Source: Nitrospirillum amazonense (GTDB lineage Bacteria > Pseudomonadota > Alphaproteobacteria > Azospirillales > Azospirillaceae). Taken from it: 64,000 bases of DNA. A program made the position numbers and the translations under genes. The notes beneath the pieces are model-generated. The model was given only the letters and a program-made list of their open reading frames with translations. It had not been told where the DNA came from and ran no database searches. This document shows, piece after piece, positions 1-9,134 of the stretch (its first letter is position 1; each line of letters opens with the position of its first letter). The stretch is taken from the NCBI RefSeq assembly GCF_007828035.1, contig NZ_VITV01000001.1, forward strand, positions 248,001 to 312,000, in the 5' to 3' direction.

Positions 1-120
1 TCGTAAGGCGGCGGAGTCGGAATCGGCGGGAGCGGCAGGGTGCCAGCGGGGCACGGGCAAAGGGCTTATGGCACGCCCGCAGGGCAAAAATGTGACGGCG
101 CCCGGAAATCGTTATGCCCG

Positions 121-516
121 GCATCCTTGTCAGGATGCGGTCAGCTTGGCGTGGCACTGTCCCCTTGTCGCCAGCCGATGGAGACGGCGACAGCCGCGGG
201 CGGGAGCCCCAACCCCCCGCCCGCGGCGCCGTCTCCTTGGCTGGTGGCACCGGCGCCCGCTCGTCCTAGACCGCGAGCGACTTCCCGTCCCTTCTGCCCC
301 AACCGAGAGGGCGGGAACGGCGCCGGCAAGTACCCGGGCTGGGGTTCTAGACCACCCTGCCCGGCGGACGTTCCCCGTACCTGCGGAGATCGGGCCGGCG
401 TCCTGGCCTGTCCGGTCGCGTAGTGGATCTACCTCAAGCCAAGGCGGTCTGCTGCCGTCCTGTCTTGAATTCCTTCCAAGCCTACTGGGTCGGTGGTGTC
501 ATGCCACCGACCTTTT
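121..516 (+). ncRNA. Candidate structured RNA in a gene-free stretch
   Basis: No credible protein is encoded in 1-589; its open frames are low-complexity Arg/Pro/Ala translations. Several nested inverted repeats are visible. 121-126 pairs with 133-138. A rod is built from 171-176/239-244, 180-189/227-236 and 194-204/216-226 (27 pairs). An enclosing stem, 250-257/319-326, contains two further hairpins, 258-263/274-279 and 282-290/309-317. An intrinsic terminator follows at 488-516. I checked for conserved blocks of RNase P RNA, SRP RNA and tmRNA and found none. High GC content makes chance pairing easier, so an RNA gene is an inference. The 5' end is unknown. Confidence 0.3.
488..516 (+). terminator. 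Intrinsic terminator
   Basis: A perfect 9-bp stem (488-496 with 504-512) with a 7-nt loop is followed by four T residues at 513-516. It could end a plus-strand transcript from the gene-free region upstream. The convergent pseudouridine synthase gene ends at 590. Confidence 0.6.
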
Positions 517-589
517 CTCTTTTGTGCGCCCGGCGCGGCTGGCGACAGTCCTTATACGCCGGCCCCGCGCCAACCCGTCGTCGCTTGAG

Positions 590-1354
590 TCAGCTGGTTT
601 CGACGATGAAACCCAGGCGCTGGAAGGTGGCGGCCAGATGCGGCGACAGGGGGGCCGTGGCTTCCAGCGGCGGCTCGGACGGGGCCCACCACGGCAGGGC
701 CACCCAGCGGGCGTGCAGGTGCAGCGGAATGGCCGGCGCCGGGTCGCGGCCCCCCTCCACCCGCCAGTCTCGGCCGTAGATGGGGTCACCCAGCATGGGC
801 CAGCCCATGGCCTCGCAATGCACCCGCAGCTGGTGCATGCGCCCGGTGCGCGGCGTCAGCTCCAGCCATGACAGGACCTGCCCGTCCGAATCGATGCCGG
901 TGGCCATGAGCCGCCATTCGGTCAGGGCGTGCTTGCCCTCCTCATGATCCACCATCATGCGGGAACATCCCGGCACCGGACGCTTGATCAGCGGCAGATC
1001 GATGCGGCCCTCCGCCGTCTCCGGCCGGCCCTTGACCACCGCCCAGTAGCGCTTGCCCACGCGGCCCGCCAGGAACAGCTTTCCCAGGCGGGTGGACGCC
1101 ACCTCGTTCAGGCCCAGCACCAGGCAGCCGGTGGTGTCCTTGTCCAGGCGGTGGGCCAGGCGCGGCGCCGGCGCGCCCTCGGCCACCAGCCAGGGCAGGT
1201 AGCGTTCCAGATGGTCGGTGGACTTGGTGCCGTAATGCACCGGCAGGCCGTAAGGCTTGTCCACGATCAGAACGTCGGCGTCCTGGTACAGGACGCGGGC
1301 GCGCATCTCGTCAGGCGTATAGGCGGGCGGCGCCAGGGGGAGCATGATGGCCAT
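590..1354 (-). CDS. RluA-family pseudouridine synthase
   Basis: Predicted to isomerise uridine to pseudouridine in rRNA or tRNA. The 254-residue protein has the family signature HRLDKDTTG near residues 69-76, with Asp71 as the expected catalytic residue. A conserved GRMHQLRVH-type segment follows, and the C-terminal part carries the usual GDPIYG motif. There is no N-terminal S4 domain, which fits the shorter single-domain RluA-type enzymes. The frame is open upstream to a TTG at 1396, but the first ATG is at 1354, with another at 1345; neither has a strong ribosome binding site. The RNA target (RluA, RluC or TruC-like) cannot be set from sequence alone. Confidence 0.85.
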   Translation of the reverse strand: MAIMLPLAPPAYTPDEMRARVLYQDADVLIVDKPYGLPVHYGTKSTDHLERYLPWLVAEGAPAPRLAHRLDKDTTGCLVLGLNEVASTRLGKLFLAGRVGKRYWAVVKGRPETAEGRIDLPLIKRPVPGCSRMMVDHEEGKHALTEWRLMATGIDSDGQVLSWLELTPRTGRMHQLRVHCEAMGWPMLGDPIYGRDWRVEGGRDPAPAIPLHLHARWVALPWWAPSEPPLEATAPLSPHLAATFQRLGFIVETS

Positions 1355-1580
1355 GGGCAGACGGCGTGCCCCAGGAAGGCACCCTCGACAAGTCAAAAAG
1401 GACGGGGTGTTCCTATCGCTTTAGGCCCGTCGCCGCATGAAAAAAACTTAATCCTGCTGCCACGGGCTGGAAAGTCTGTCCCGACCATGATCATCCTCGT
1501 TGCGGCGGGCGATGATCGCCCCATGTTAGTTGGGCCGCCGTGTTAAGACGGTAACAAAGGAAAGCAGTCGAGGAACCATC

Positions 1581-2366
1581 ATGACCCCGAAGGACCGCGA
1601 AGATTTGACAGCCCTGCTGGCGCGTGTGTCCCGACTGGACGGCATGCCCCGCGACCCTGAATCGGACCGACTGGTGGGTGAGGCGCTGTCGCGCCAGCCC
1701 GCCCTGCCCTACATCATGGCCCAGGCCCTGCTGGCCCAGCAGGAGGCGCTGGTGGATGCGCAGCGCCGGCTGGCCGACCTGCAGCAGAACGCCGCCAGCC
1801 GGCCGCAGGGCGGGCCCCCGCCCTTCACCGGCCAATCCAGCGGCCAGTCGTTCAACCAAGCTCCGGGGCAGCCTTCCGGCCCCTGGGGCCAGTCTTCCTA
1901 CCCGGCGCAGCAGCAGCCCCAGCCGCCCTACGGCCAGGCCTACGCCGCGCCGCAGCCGGCATACGGCCAGCCCACCTACGGCGCGCCTCCGGCCTATGCC
2001 CAGCCCCGCAGCTTCATGCGCGGCATGTTCGAGACCATGGCCGGCGTCGCCGGCGGCGTGCTGGCGGCCGACGCGGTGGAATCCCTGTTCCGGGGCGGCC
2101 ATGGCGGCGGCTTCGGCGGTGGTTCCCCCTGGGGCGCCGGTTATGGCGGCGACCGGGTGGAGGAGACGGTGATCAACAACACCACCGTCAACGAGACCAT
2201 CGTGAACGAGAATGGCGTGAACGAGAATGGCGACCGGTATGACAGCGGCCACCAGGACGCCAACTACCGCGACCACGCCTATCGCGACGACAACAGCGGA
2301 TACCAGGACGCCAGCTACGACAGCGCCGACGACGGCGGTTTCGACGATGGCTCCATCGATACCTGA
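1581..2366 (+). CDS. DUF2076 domain-containing protein
   Basis: A 261-residue protein. The N-terminal 80 residues (MTPKDREDLTALL onward, then an Ala/Gln/Leu-rich helix) match the DUF2076 pattern, whose function is unknown. A Pro/Gln/Tyr/Gly-rich linker spans residues 80-150. A short hydrophobic Gly/Ala segment with FETMAGVAGGVLAADAV follows. The tail has repeated Asn-Glu and Asp/Tyr runs and ends very acidic. The ATG at 1581 is preceded by a GAGG-type ribosome binding site. The frame is open further upstream, but family proteins start at this ATG. It has no obvious link to its neighbours. Confidence 0.7.
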   Translation: MTPKDREDLTALLARVSRLDGMPRDPESDRLVGEALSRQPALPYIMAQALLAQQEALVDAQRRLADLQQNAASRPQGGPPPFTGQSSGQSFNQAPGQPSGPWGQSSYPAQQQPQPPYGQAYAAPQPAYGQPTYGAPPAYAQPRSFMRGMFETMAGVAGGVLAADAVESLFRGGHGGGFGGGSPWGAGYGGDRVEETVINNTTVNETIVNENGVNENGDRYDSGHQDANYRDHAYRDDNSGYQDASYDSADDGGFDDGSIDT

Positions 2367-2510
2367 GCCCCTGATATCTCAGCACCGGCGGCCGGTCCGC
2401 AATCCGGCCGCAATTCCCTGACCTCATCCTGCGGAACCCGGCCCGCGCCGGGCAGGTTCCGGATGCTCTAAAGACCAAGAAATACCATTCGTGAAAGCGA
2501 GCTTGAGACC

Positions 2511-4007
2511 ATGACCTCCCTGCCCACCGTTCGCACCGCCAAGAAGCGCTTTCCCCGTCTGGCCGTCACCGCGCTGGCCATCGGTCTGATGACCGGCACC
2601 GCCCTGGTGGCGCCGCCGGCCGCCACCACCGCCCACGCCGCCAGCCCGGCGTCGCTGCCCAGCTTCGCCGACCTGGTGGAGAAGGTGACGCCGGCGGTGG
2701 TGACCATCACCGCCGCGCACAAGGTGACGACGCCGCAGGTGCCGCAGGAACTGCAGGAGATGATGCGCCACTTCGGCCTGCCGGACGAGGCGCTGCCCGG
2801 CGGCCGCGGCGGCGGTGGCCGCCCCCGCATCGAATCGGCCCTGGGCTCGGGCTTCGTCATTGACCCCTCCGGCTACATCGTCACCAACCGCCACGTCATC
2901 GAGGGCGCCGACGAGGTGAAGGTGCACTTCCAGGACCAGACCGACGACGTGCCGGCCAAGATCGTGGGCCAGGACGAGCGGTCGGACCTGGCGCTGCTGA
3001 AGGTCGAGCCCAAGAAGCCGCTGCAGGCCCTGGCCTTCGGCGACAGCGACAAGATGCGCCCGGGTGACTGGGTGATCGCCGTGGGCAACCCCTTCGGCCT
3101 GGGCGGCACCGTCACCGCCGGCATCGTCTCGGCCCGCGGCCGTGACATCGACGCCGCCAACCTGAACGACTTCCTGCAGATCGACGCCTCGATCAACAAG
3201 GGCAATTCCGGCGGCCCGACCTTCAACGCCAATGGCGAGGTCATCGGCATCAACACCGCCATCTTCTCGCCCACCGGCGGCTCGGTCGGCATCGGCTTCG
3301 CCATTCCGTCCAACGTGGCCAAGCCGGTGATCGAGAAGCTGAAGACCACCGGCCATGTGCAGCGCGGCTACCTGGGCGTGACCCTGCAGGCCGTAACGCC
3401 GGAGATCGCCGACAGCCTGGGCCTGAAGGAGCCGAAGGGCGCCATCATCAACGCCGTCTCGCCCAAGAGCCCGGCGGAGAAGGGCGGCCTGAAGCAGGGC
3501 GACGTGGTGCAGAGCATCAACGGCAAGTCCATCGACAACCAGCGCGACCTGGCCCGCAACGTGGCCGGCATCGACCCGGGCAAGACCGTGGACCTGGGCG
3601 TGCTGCGCGGCGGCAAGGCCATCACCGTCTCCGTGAAGCTGGGCGAGGCGCCCAACAGCGGCGACAAGGACAACGGCCCCGGCGGCTCCACCTCGCCGGA
3701 CGGCAAGGGTGACAACGCCTCCGTGGCCGGCCTGAAGCTGGGCAAGCTGGACGACCGCACGCGGGAGCGCATGGGCTTGGACAACGACGCCCAGGGCGTC
3801 GTCATCGTCGACCCCGGCAAGGATGAGTTGGGCCTGCGCCCCGGCGACATCATCGCCAGCGTGAACAATGAGAGCGTGAAGGCGCCGGCGGACGTGAACA
3901 GCCAGGTGGAAAAGGCCAAGAAGGACGGCCGCAAGTCCGTCCTGCTGCTGGTCCGCCGCGGTGACCAGCAGATGTTCCTGCCCCTGCCCGTGACGCCCAA
4001 GGGCTGA
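2511..4007 (+). CDS. degP: Do-family periplasmic serine endoprotease (DegP/HtrA type)
   Basis: ATP-independent protease/chaperone that degrades misfolded envelope proteins. Residues 1-43 form a Sec signal peptide ending in AHA. The trypsin-like domain carries the triad His128 (TNRHV), Asp159 (RSDLAL) and Ser233 (GNSGGP). Two PDZ domains follow at about 275-375 and 405-495, joined by a Gly/Asp/Ser-rich linker. The length of 498 aa is normal for the family. A response regulator and sensor kinase lie directly downstream on the same strand, the common alphaproteobacterial arrangement in which the kinase pair senses envelope state. A terminator at 4051-4082 separates them, so the pair may have its own promoter. 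Confidence 0.92.
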   Translation: MTSLPTVRTAKKRFPRLAVTALAIGLMTGTALVAPPAATTAHAASPASLPSFADLVEKVTPAVVTITAAHKVTTPQVPQELQEMMRHFGLPDEALPGGRGGGGRPRIESALGSGFVIDPSGYIVTNRHVIEGADEVKVHFQDQTDDVPAKIVGQDERSDLALLKVEPKKPLQALAFGDSDKMRPGDWVIAVGNPFGLGGTVTAGIVSARGRDIDAANLNDFLQIDASINKGNSGGPTFNANGEVIGINTAIFSPTGGSVGIGFAIPSNVAKPVIEKLKTTGHVQRGYLGVTLQAVTPEIADSLGLKEPKGAIINAVSPKSPAEKGGLKQGDVVQSINGKSIDNQRDLARNVAGIDPGKTVDLGVLRGGKAITVSVKLGEAPNSGDKDNGPGGSTSPDGKGDNASVAGLKLGKLDDRTRERMGLDNDAQGVVIVDPGKDELGLRPGDIIASVNNESVKAPADVNSQVEKAKKDGRKSVLLLVRRGDQQMFLPLPVTPKG

Positions 4008-4050
4008 TGCCTCTCCGGGATAGTGAATCCCAGCGATTGAAGACTTGACG

Positions 4051-4082
4051 GGGCCGGGCGGAACTCCACCGCCCGGCCCTTT
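4051..4082 (+). terminator. Intrinsic terminator after the Do protease
   Basis: A perfect 11-bp GC-rich stem (4051-4061 with 4069-4079) and a 7-nt loop, followed by TTT. It lies 43 bases after the protease stop and 30 bases before the response regulator start, so it would end or attenuate transcription between them. Confidence 0.7.
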
Positions 4083-4112
4083 GTCTGGTGTCCCCCAACC
4101 CAGGTTGCCCCC

Positions 4113-4787
4113 ATGAAGATCCTAGTCATCGAGGACGACGCCCAGGCCGCCGCCTACATGCTGAAAGGCCTGAAGGAGGCGGGGCACGCCGTGGACCATG
4201 CGCCCGACGGCACCCAGGGGCTGTACCTGGCGGGGGCGGAGCATTACGACGCCCTGGTGGTGGACCGCATGCTGCCCGGCCGCGACGGCCTGTCGCTGGT
4301 CAGCCTGCTGCGCGCCGCTGGCAACGACACGCCCGTGCTGGTGCTGAGCGCCCTGGGCAGCGTGGAGGACAGGGTGACCGGCCTGCGCGCCGGGGGTGAC
4401 GACTACCTGACCAAGCCCTACGCCTTTTCCGAACTGCTGGCCCGGCTGGAAAGCCTGGGACGCCGACGGGCGGCGCCGCAGGCCCAGGCCACCAAGCTGG
4501 TGGTGAGCGATCTGGAGATGGATTTGCTGGCCCGCACGGTGAAGCGGGGCGGCAAGGTCATCGACCTGCTGCCGCGTGAATTCCAGCTGCTGGAATGCCT
4601 GATGCGCAACGCCGGCAGCGTGGTGACCCGCACCATGCTGCTGGAGCAGGTGTGGGACTATCACTTCGACCCGCAAACCAACGTCATCGACGTGCACATC
4701 GCGCGCCTGCGCCAGAAGGTGGACAAGGGCTTCGACCAGCCCCTGATCCAGACCGTGCGGGGGGCCGGGTATTGCTTACGTCCCTGA
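4113..4787 (+). CDS. OmpR-family response regulator
   Basis: A two-component transcription factor of 224 aa. The receiver domain (1-115) has the acidic pair Asp8/Asp9, phospho-acceptor Asp51 (VVDRMLPG) and Lys101 in LTKPYAF. The C-terminal winged-helix DNA-binding domain (about 125-222) includes LLPREFQLLECLM and the VIDVHIARLRQK recognition helix. The stop overlaps the start of the histidine kinase gene, so the two are translationally coupled. The target genes are not known; the upstream Do protease is a plausible one (inference). Confidence 0.92.
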   Translation: MKILVIEDDAQAAAYMLKGLKEAGHAVDHAPDGTQGLYLAGAEHYDALVVDRMLPGRDGLSLVSLLRAAGNDTPVLVLSALGSVEDRVTGLRAGGDDYLTKPYAFSELLARLESLGRRRAAPQAQATKLVVSDLEMDLLARTVKRGGKVIDLLPREFQLLECLMRNAGSVVTRTMLLEQVWDYHFDPQTNVIDVHIARLRQKVDKGFDQPLIQTVRGAGYCLRP

Positions 4788-6205
4788 AGCGCCCGGCCGC
4801 GGAGGCGGCGGGCGCCGACCTGCCGTCCGACCGGCACCGCCATCTGGGCCGGCTGCTGCGCACCACCACCTTCCGCTTCGCCCTGATTTATCTCGGGCTG
4901 TTCATCGGCTCCGTCCTGCTGGTGCTGTGGCTGATCTACTGGTCCACGGCGGGATTCCTGGCGGGCCAGGCCGACACCGGCATCCGCGAGGACATGCAGG
5001 CCCTGGCCGACCGCTACCGCACCGGCGGCATGGCCAGCCTGGCGGAGGCGGTGAACGAGCGTGGCATGGGCAACGCCTCCTCCATCTACATCCTGTCGGC
5101 GGGCTCTGGCGCCACCCTGGCCGGCAACCAGTTCTGGCCCAAGGGCGTGGATGAGGCCGGCTGGGCCAACCTGCCGGTGAAGGATCCCAGCACCGGCCAG
5201 GTGCGGCCCGGCGACGTGCGCGCCCTGATCGCGGTCCTGCCCGGCGGCTATCGCGTGCTGGTGGGCCGCGACCTGGGCGAGGTGCGGGTACTGCGCGAGC
5301 GGCTGGAGCGCGTCATTGGCTGGAGCATGGGCCTGGCCCTGGTGCTGGGCCTGGTGGGCGGCCTGGCCATGAGCCGTGTCTGGCTGCGACGCCTGGACGG
5401 CGTGACCCGCACGGCGGAAGCCATCCGCGAGGGCATGCTGGTCAGCCGCGTGCCCCTGACGGGCAGCGGTGACGAGTTCGACCAGCTGGCCCACACGCTG
5501 AACGCCATGCTGGACCGCATCGAGGCGCTGGTGGCCGGCATCCGCCATGTCAGCCAAGGCATCGCCCACGACCTGCGCACCCCCCTCACCCGCCTGCGCA
5601 CGCGCCTGGAACTGGCCCTGATGCACGACACGGTGGAGAACCCGCGCGAGGTGCTGGAGGCCGCGATCGAGGAGGTGGACCACCTGCTGGCCACCTTCCG
5701 CGCCCTGCTGGCCATCGCGGAGGTGGAATCTGGCGGCAGCCTGCCCATCGCCCCCGTGCCGCTGGACGCCCTGGCGCTCAGCACCGGTGAACTGTACGAC
5801 GCGGTGGCGGAGGACCAGGGCATCACCTTCACCATGGCGGTGGAAGCGACCGGCCCGGCCGCCACGGTCCAGGGCAACCGCCAGCTGCTGGGCCAGGCCC
5901 TGGCCAACCTGCTGGACAACGCCCTGAAATATACGCCCGAGGGCGGCCACGTCAGCCTGACCGTCGCCGCCGACGGTCCATCCCGCGTGAAGGTGACCGT
6001 GGCCGACAACGGCCCCGGCATCCCGGCGGAGGACCGCGAGCGGGTGCGCGAGCGCTTCTTCCGCCTGGACCGCGACCAGGCCCGCCCCGGCAGCGGCCTG
6101 GGCCTCAGCCTGGTGGACGCGGTGGCCCAGCGCCACGGCGGCACCCTGGTGCTGGAGGATAACGGCCCGGGACTGAAGGCCCAGCTGCTGCTGCCGGTGG
6201 GATGA
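4772..6205 (+). CDS. Sensor histidine kinase, partner of the upstream regulator
   Basis: A membrane histidine kinase of about 477 aa. Membrane helix 1 is at about 35-58, followed by a roughly 120-residue periplasmic region and helix 2 at about 180-203, then a HAMP linker. The phospho-acceptor is His266 in the H box (GIAHDLRTPL). The catalytic domain has the N box (NLLDNALKYTPEGG), G1 (VADNGPGIP), F box (RFFRLD) and G2 (GSGLGLSLV). The start is uncertain: the frame is open far upstream inside the regulator gene. TTG 4772 overlaps the regulator by 16 bases and has a G-rich stretch before it; CTG 4784 is the alternative. Confidence 0.88.
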   Translation: MLTSLKRPAAEAAGADLPSDRHRHLGRLLRTTTFRFALIYLGLFIGSVLLVLWLIYWSTAGFLAGQADTGIREDMQALADRYRTGGMASLAEAVNERGMGNASSIYILSAGSGATLAGNQFWPKGVDEAGWANLPVKDPSTGQVRPGDVRALIAVLPGGYRVLVGRDLGEVRVLRERLERVIGWSMGLALVLGLVGGLAMSRVWLRRLDGVTRTAEAIREGMLVSRVPLTGSGDEFDQLAHTLNAMLDRIEALVAGIRHVSQGIAHDLRTPLTRLRTRLELALMHDTVENPREVLEAAIEEVDHLLATFRALLAIAEVESGGSLPIAPVPLDALALSTGELYDAVAEDQGITFTMAVEATGPAATVQGNRQLLGQALANLLDNALKYTPEGGHVSLTVAADGPSRVKVTVADNGPGIPAEDRERVRERFFRLDRDQARPGSGLGLSLVDAVAQRHGGTLVLEDNGPGLKAQLLLPVG

Positions 6206-6232
6206 GCTGCCCCTCCCGGAAAACCGGCGGCC

Positions 6233-8944
6233 TCAGGTGAGCTGCAGGGTGGCCAGGGCGTTGGTCATCGTCAGGGTGACGGTCCCCCCGCTGAGGGTCA
6301 CCCCCTGGTCCGGCCCTGGCCATGGCCCCTCCGCCGCCGTGACCGCCACCGCCTGCGACGGCGCCAGGCCGGCACCCAGCGTGACGGCCACGTCCTGGGC
6401 CTGGTTGGCCGGGGAGTAGAGCCGCAGCACGACGCTGTCCGAATTGGTGGCGAAGCTGCCGGGTTTGGCGGCGGTCAGGATGGCGGCGCCGGTGGTGACG
6501 GCGGCGATGCTGTCCTGCTGGGGCAGGCCGTTGGTGACACCTGTCTGGCTGGGCAGCAAGACGCCTTGCAGCGGGGTGTTGTAGGACAGCGCCTCCTGCA
6601 AGGGCGCGCCGCTGTCCGGCGTACCCAGCCCCCCGGGTACACGCAGGGCGTACGCCAGGGTATGGGGTCCGGTATCCGTCCCGCTGGCGCCGTGGCCGCC
6701 GCTGGTGGGCGTGTTGCGCATCAGGCAGCCGATCAGCGCGCCATCCGCGTCATAGGCCCAGGCCGGAATGCCACCGTGATAGAGGGCCGCCAGGGTGGCG
6801 CCGTCCTGGTCCTGGGGCAGCACGAAGTTATGGGTGGCCTGGAAGGTGGGCGGCCCCCAGAAGGGCTGGCCGGCACCGGTGCGCAGGGGCTGTTGCGTGG
6901 TCCAGTGATAGGGCGTGCCGTGCACCAAGCCGGTCACCGCCGACGACAGCGGGAAGCGGGCCATGACGGAATAGCCGGACGGCGCCTGGCCCGTGGTCAC
7001 CATGCGCAGGAACGGCTCCCCCGCCACCAGCTCATAGTCGCGGGTGTAGCGGACCGTTGTCCCATTCACCGCGTACGCCACGACGGTGCGCAGCCGGACC
7101 CGCACGGGCCCCGTCTCCAGCACCACGGCACCCAAGCAAGCGCCGGTGGTGGTGGCGGTGACGCCCGTATCGGGGTGGAAGGAGTAGGACCCGTCGACAT
7201 ATTCGTTGCCGAACTGGTAGAGCCCGCCCTGGTCGACATAGAAGGTCATGTCGTTGCCGGTGCCCGAGAGGATGTCGGTGCTGGTCGATTGGTCGACCAG
7301 CGATTCGACACCCCAGTTGGCGGCGGGCGAGATGGTGGCGATCAGATAATCGTTCTGCAGCACGTAACCGCCGCCGCCGGTGGCCGGGGTGATGCTGACG
7401 GGGGGCGAGCCCTTCGTCCCAGCCCCGCTGGAGACGCCGGCGGACAGGCTGCCGCTGGCGTCATAGCCCAGGCTGTCGACCGTGGCGATGAACAGCATCT
7501 CCCCCTCCGAGGAAATCTGGGCCGCGCTCTGCTTGCCATCAAAGGTGACCTGGTCCAGGCCAGGCACGGCCACATCGGATATGGCGACCAGGCCCGTGCG
7601 GGCGAAACCCAGGGAATTGGCCACCAGCACGGGATATTTATCCTCGCTGGGCGCCATCATGGAGGCCAGGGCGTTCAGGGCCGTGGCCCGCAGACCAGCC
7701 GCCGTGCCCGCCACGCCACACAGCAGGGGCAACTGCTCGGTGGCGTAAACGGCATCGTTGGCGGTGCCGCAGACGTAATCATGATGCGTGCTGGGCAGGA
7801 AGGCCATCCAGGCCGCCGCCAGATCATCCCAGAAACCGGTGGGCAGGGCATTGTTGTAGGTGGTGTCGTTGGGCCGGGTCAGCAGCCCGAACACCTCGGC
7901 GGCCACCAGCGCGCGCAGCGCCCGGTTGTGCAGCGTCTTCAACGCCATGCGGCTGGCGTAATAGCCGGTCCAGTACGGTGTGCCGTTGTAGGGCGCCAGC
8001 AGGGGCAGGGGATATTCGGCCTGGTTCTGCTGCAACTGGGTGATGAAGGTGTCGAAGGTCCCCAGCGTCACCTGCGTGTTGGTCGCCTGGGCGCCACCGC
8101 CGAACACCTTGTTGTCGTTCCACTGGGTGACGGCCGCCTGCAGCCCCGTCAGCGGCATGCTGAAATCATTGTCGATGGGGATGTAGAGATAAGGGGTGGC
8201 CGCGGCGCCGTACTGGACCGGGTCGCTGTCCTGGGTCGGCAGGTAGGCGTTGGTGAACAGCGAGATTTGGGTGGCCTCAGCGGGACTGCCCAATTGGTTG
8301 CCGAAGGCGTAACTGTCGGGCATCCAATGCGTGATGGCGACCGACCCGTCAGAAGCCTGCCAGGTGAAGTCGAAATGGGTGGCCGACCAGTCCTGGCCAG
8401 CGGGCGACTGGGTCGGATCGGGCACTAGGCAGCTGCTGTTGCTTCCCGGCAGGCGGGAGAAGCCGATACCGGTGAAGCCCAGCGCCTGGGTCAGCACGGG
8501 CAGCTCCGGATCCTGGCCGAAATCGTCCGGAATCCAGCAGTGCGGCTTCGGCGTGATGAAGGGCAGCGCCTGTGACAACCACACATGGCCCACGAGGTAG
8601 TTGCGCAGAAAGGCTTCGCCCGCGCAGACCAGGCAATCCGGCGAGGTGATGCCGCCGCCCAGTACCTGGAAGGTGTCGCCGTTCTCCAGCACCTGCTGCA
8701 GCGCGCTGACCTGGTCGGGCGAAACGTCGATGTAGCGCTTGAAATACCCCATCTCGCAGATGGTGTAATAATAGGTGATGCCATCGACGGTGGGGGCGGA
8801 CACATTCGTGATGGCCTGGTCCAGGATGGCCTTCACCCCCTGGCCATACTTGTAGTACCAGAAGTTCTGCTCGAAGGTGTAAAGCCAGTCCCAGTCCAGG
8901 TGGGCGGACTGGTCGAGATACAGGGTGTAGGGCGAAATCGACAT
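6233..8944 (-). CDS. GH38-type alpha-mannosidase
   Basis: A large protein (903 aa) read as a glycoside hydrolase family 38 retaining alpha-mannosidase. The N-terminal HLDWDW (His15, Asp17) fits the zinc-binding H-x-D motif, and WIPDDFGQDPELP (Asp140) aligns with the nucleophile block of the family. Further on, a TGYYASRMALK segment matches the helical middle domain, and the last 400 residues form beta-rich domains. There is no signal peptide, so it is probably cytoplasmic. The ATG at 8944 has an ideal GGAGG site five bases upstream. No sugar transporter or regulator lies beside it. The function is from motifs; the substrate linkage is unknown. Confidence 0.78.
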   Translation of the reverse strand: MSISPYTLYLDQSAHLDWDWLYTFEQNFWYYKYGQGVKAILDQAITNVSAPTVDGITYYYTICEMGYFKRYIDVSPDQVSALQQVLENGDTFQVLGGGITSPDCLVCAGEAFLRNYLVGHVWLSQALPFITPKPHCWIPDDFGQDPELPVLTQALGFTGIGFSRLPGSNSSCLVPDPTQSPAGQDWSATHFDFTWQASDGSVAITHWMPDSYAFGNQLGSPAEATQISLFTNAYLPTQDSDPVQYGAAATPYLYIPIDNDFSMPLTGLQAAVTQWNDNKVFGGGAQATNTQVTLGTFDTFITQLQQNQAEYPLPLLAPYNGTPYWTGYYASRMALKTLHNRALRALVAAEVFGLLTRPNDTTYNNALPTGFWDDLAAAWMAFLPSTHHDYVCGTANDAVYATEQLPLLCGVAGTAAGLRATALNALASMMAPSEDKYPVLVANSLGFARTGLVAISDVAVPGLDQVTFDGKQSAAQISSEGEMLFIATVDSLGYDASGSLSAGVSSGAGTKGSPPVSITPATGGGGYVLQNDYLIATISPAANWGVESLVDQSTSTDILSGTGNDMTFYVDQGGLYQFGNEYVDGSYSFHPDTGVTATTTGACLGAVVLETGPVRVRLRTVVAYAVNGTTVRYTRDYELVAGEPFLRMVTTGQAPSGYSVMARFPLSSAVTGLVHGTPYHWTTQQPLRTGAGQPFWGPPTFQATHNFVLPQDQDGATLAALYHGGIPAWAYDADGALIGCLMRNTPTSGGHGASGTDTGPHTLAYALRVPGGLGTPDSGAPLQEALSYNTPLQGVLLPSQTGVTNGLPQQDSIAAVTTGAAILTAAKPGSFATNSDSVVLRLYSPANQAQDVAVTLGAGLAPSQAVAVTAAEGPWPGPDQGVTLSGGTVTLTMTNALATLQLT

Positions 8945-9134
8945 GGGGGCCTCCACCGCCAAAACGGCGCCCTCTCCGGGGCGCCTGATCCTGATCAGCA
9001 GACCACAACCCAGAGTCGATATTCTGTTAAATTATTGCAGCTCTACCTTCAGGGTATCCAGCGTCGCCGCACCGAACCGCCTCCTGCCCGGCCGGTGTAC
9101 CCAATAAACGCTACCCCGTTCCCGGACCGAAATC

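Noticed and set aside
121-516. Assignment of the structured start of the window to RNase P RNA, tmRNA or SRP RNA
   Set aside because: The conserved blocks of these RNAs (for example the P4 region, tag reading frame, or GGAAGG-type SRP loop) are absent on both strands.
6566-8428. A 620-codon plus-strand frame opposite the GH38 gene
   Set aside because: It is Arg/Gly/His/Gln-rich shadow translation; the minus-strand frame has GH38 motifs and an excellent ribosome binding site.
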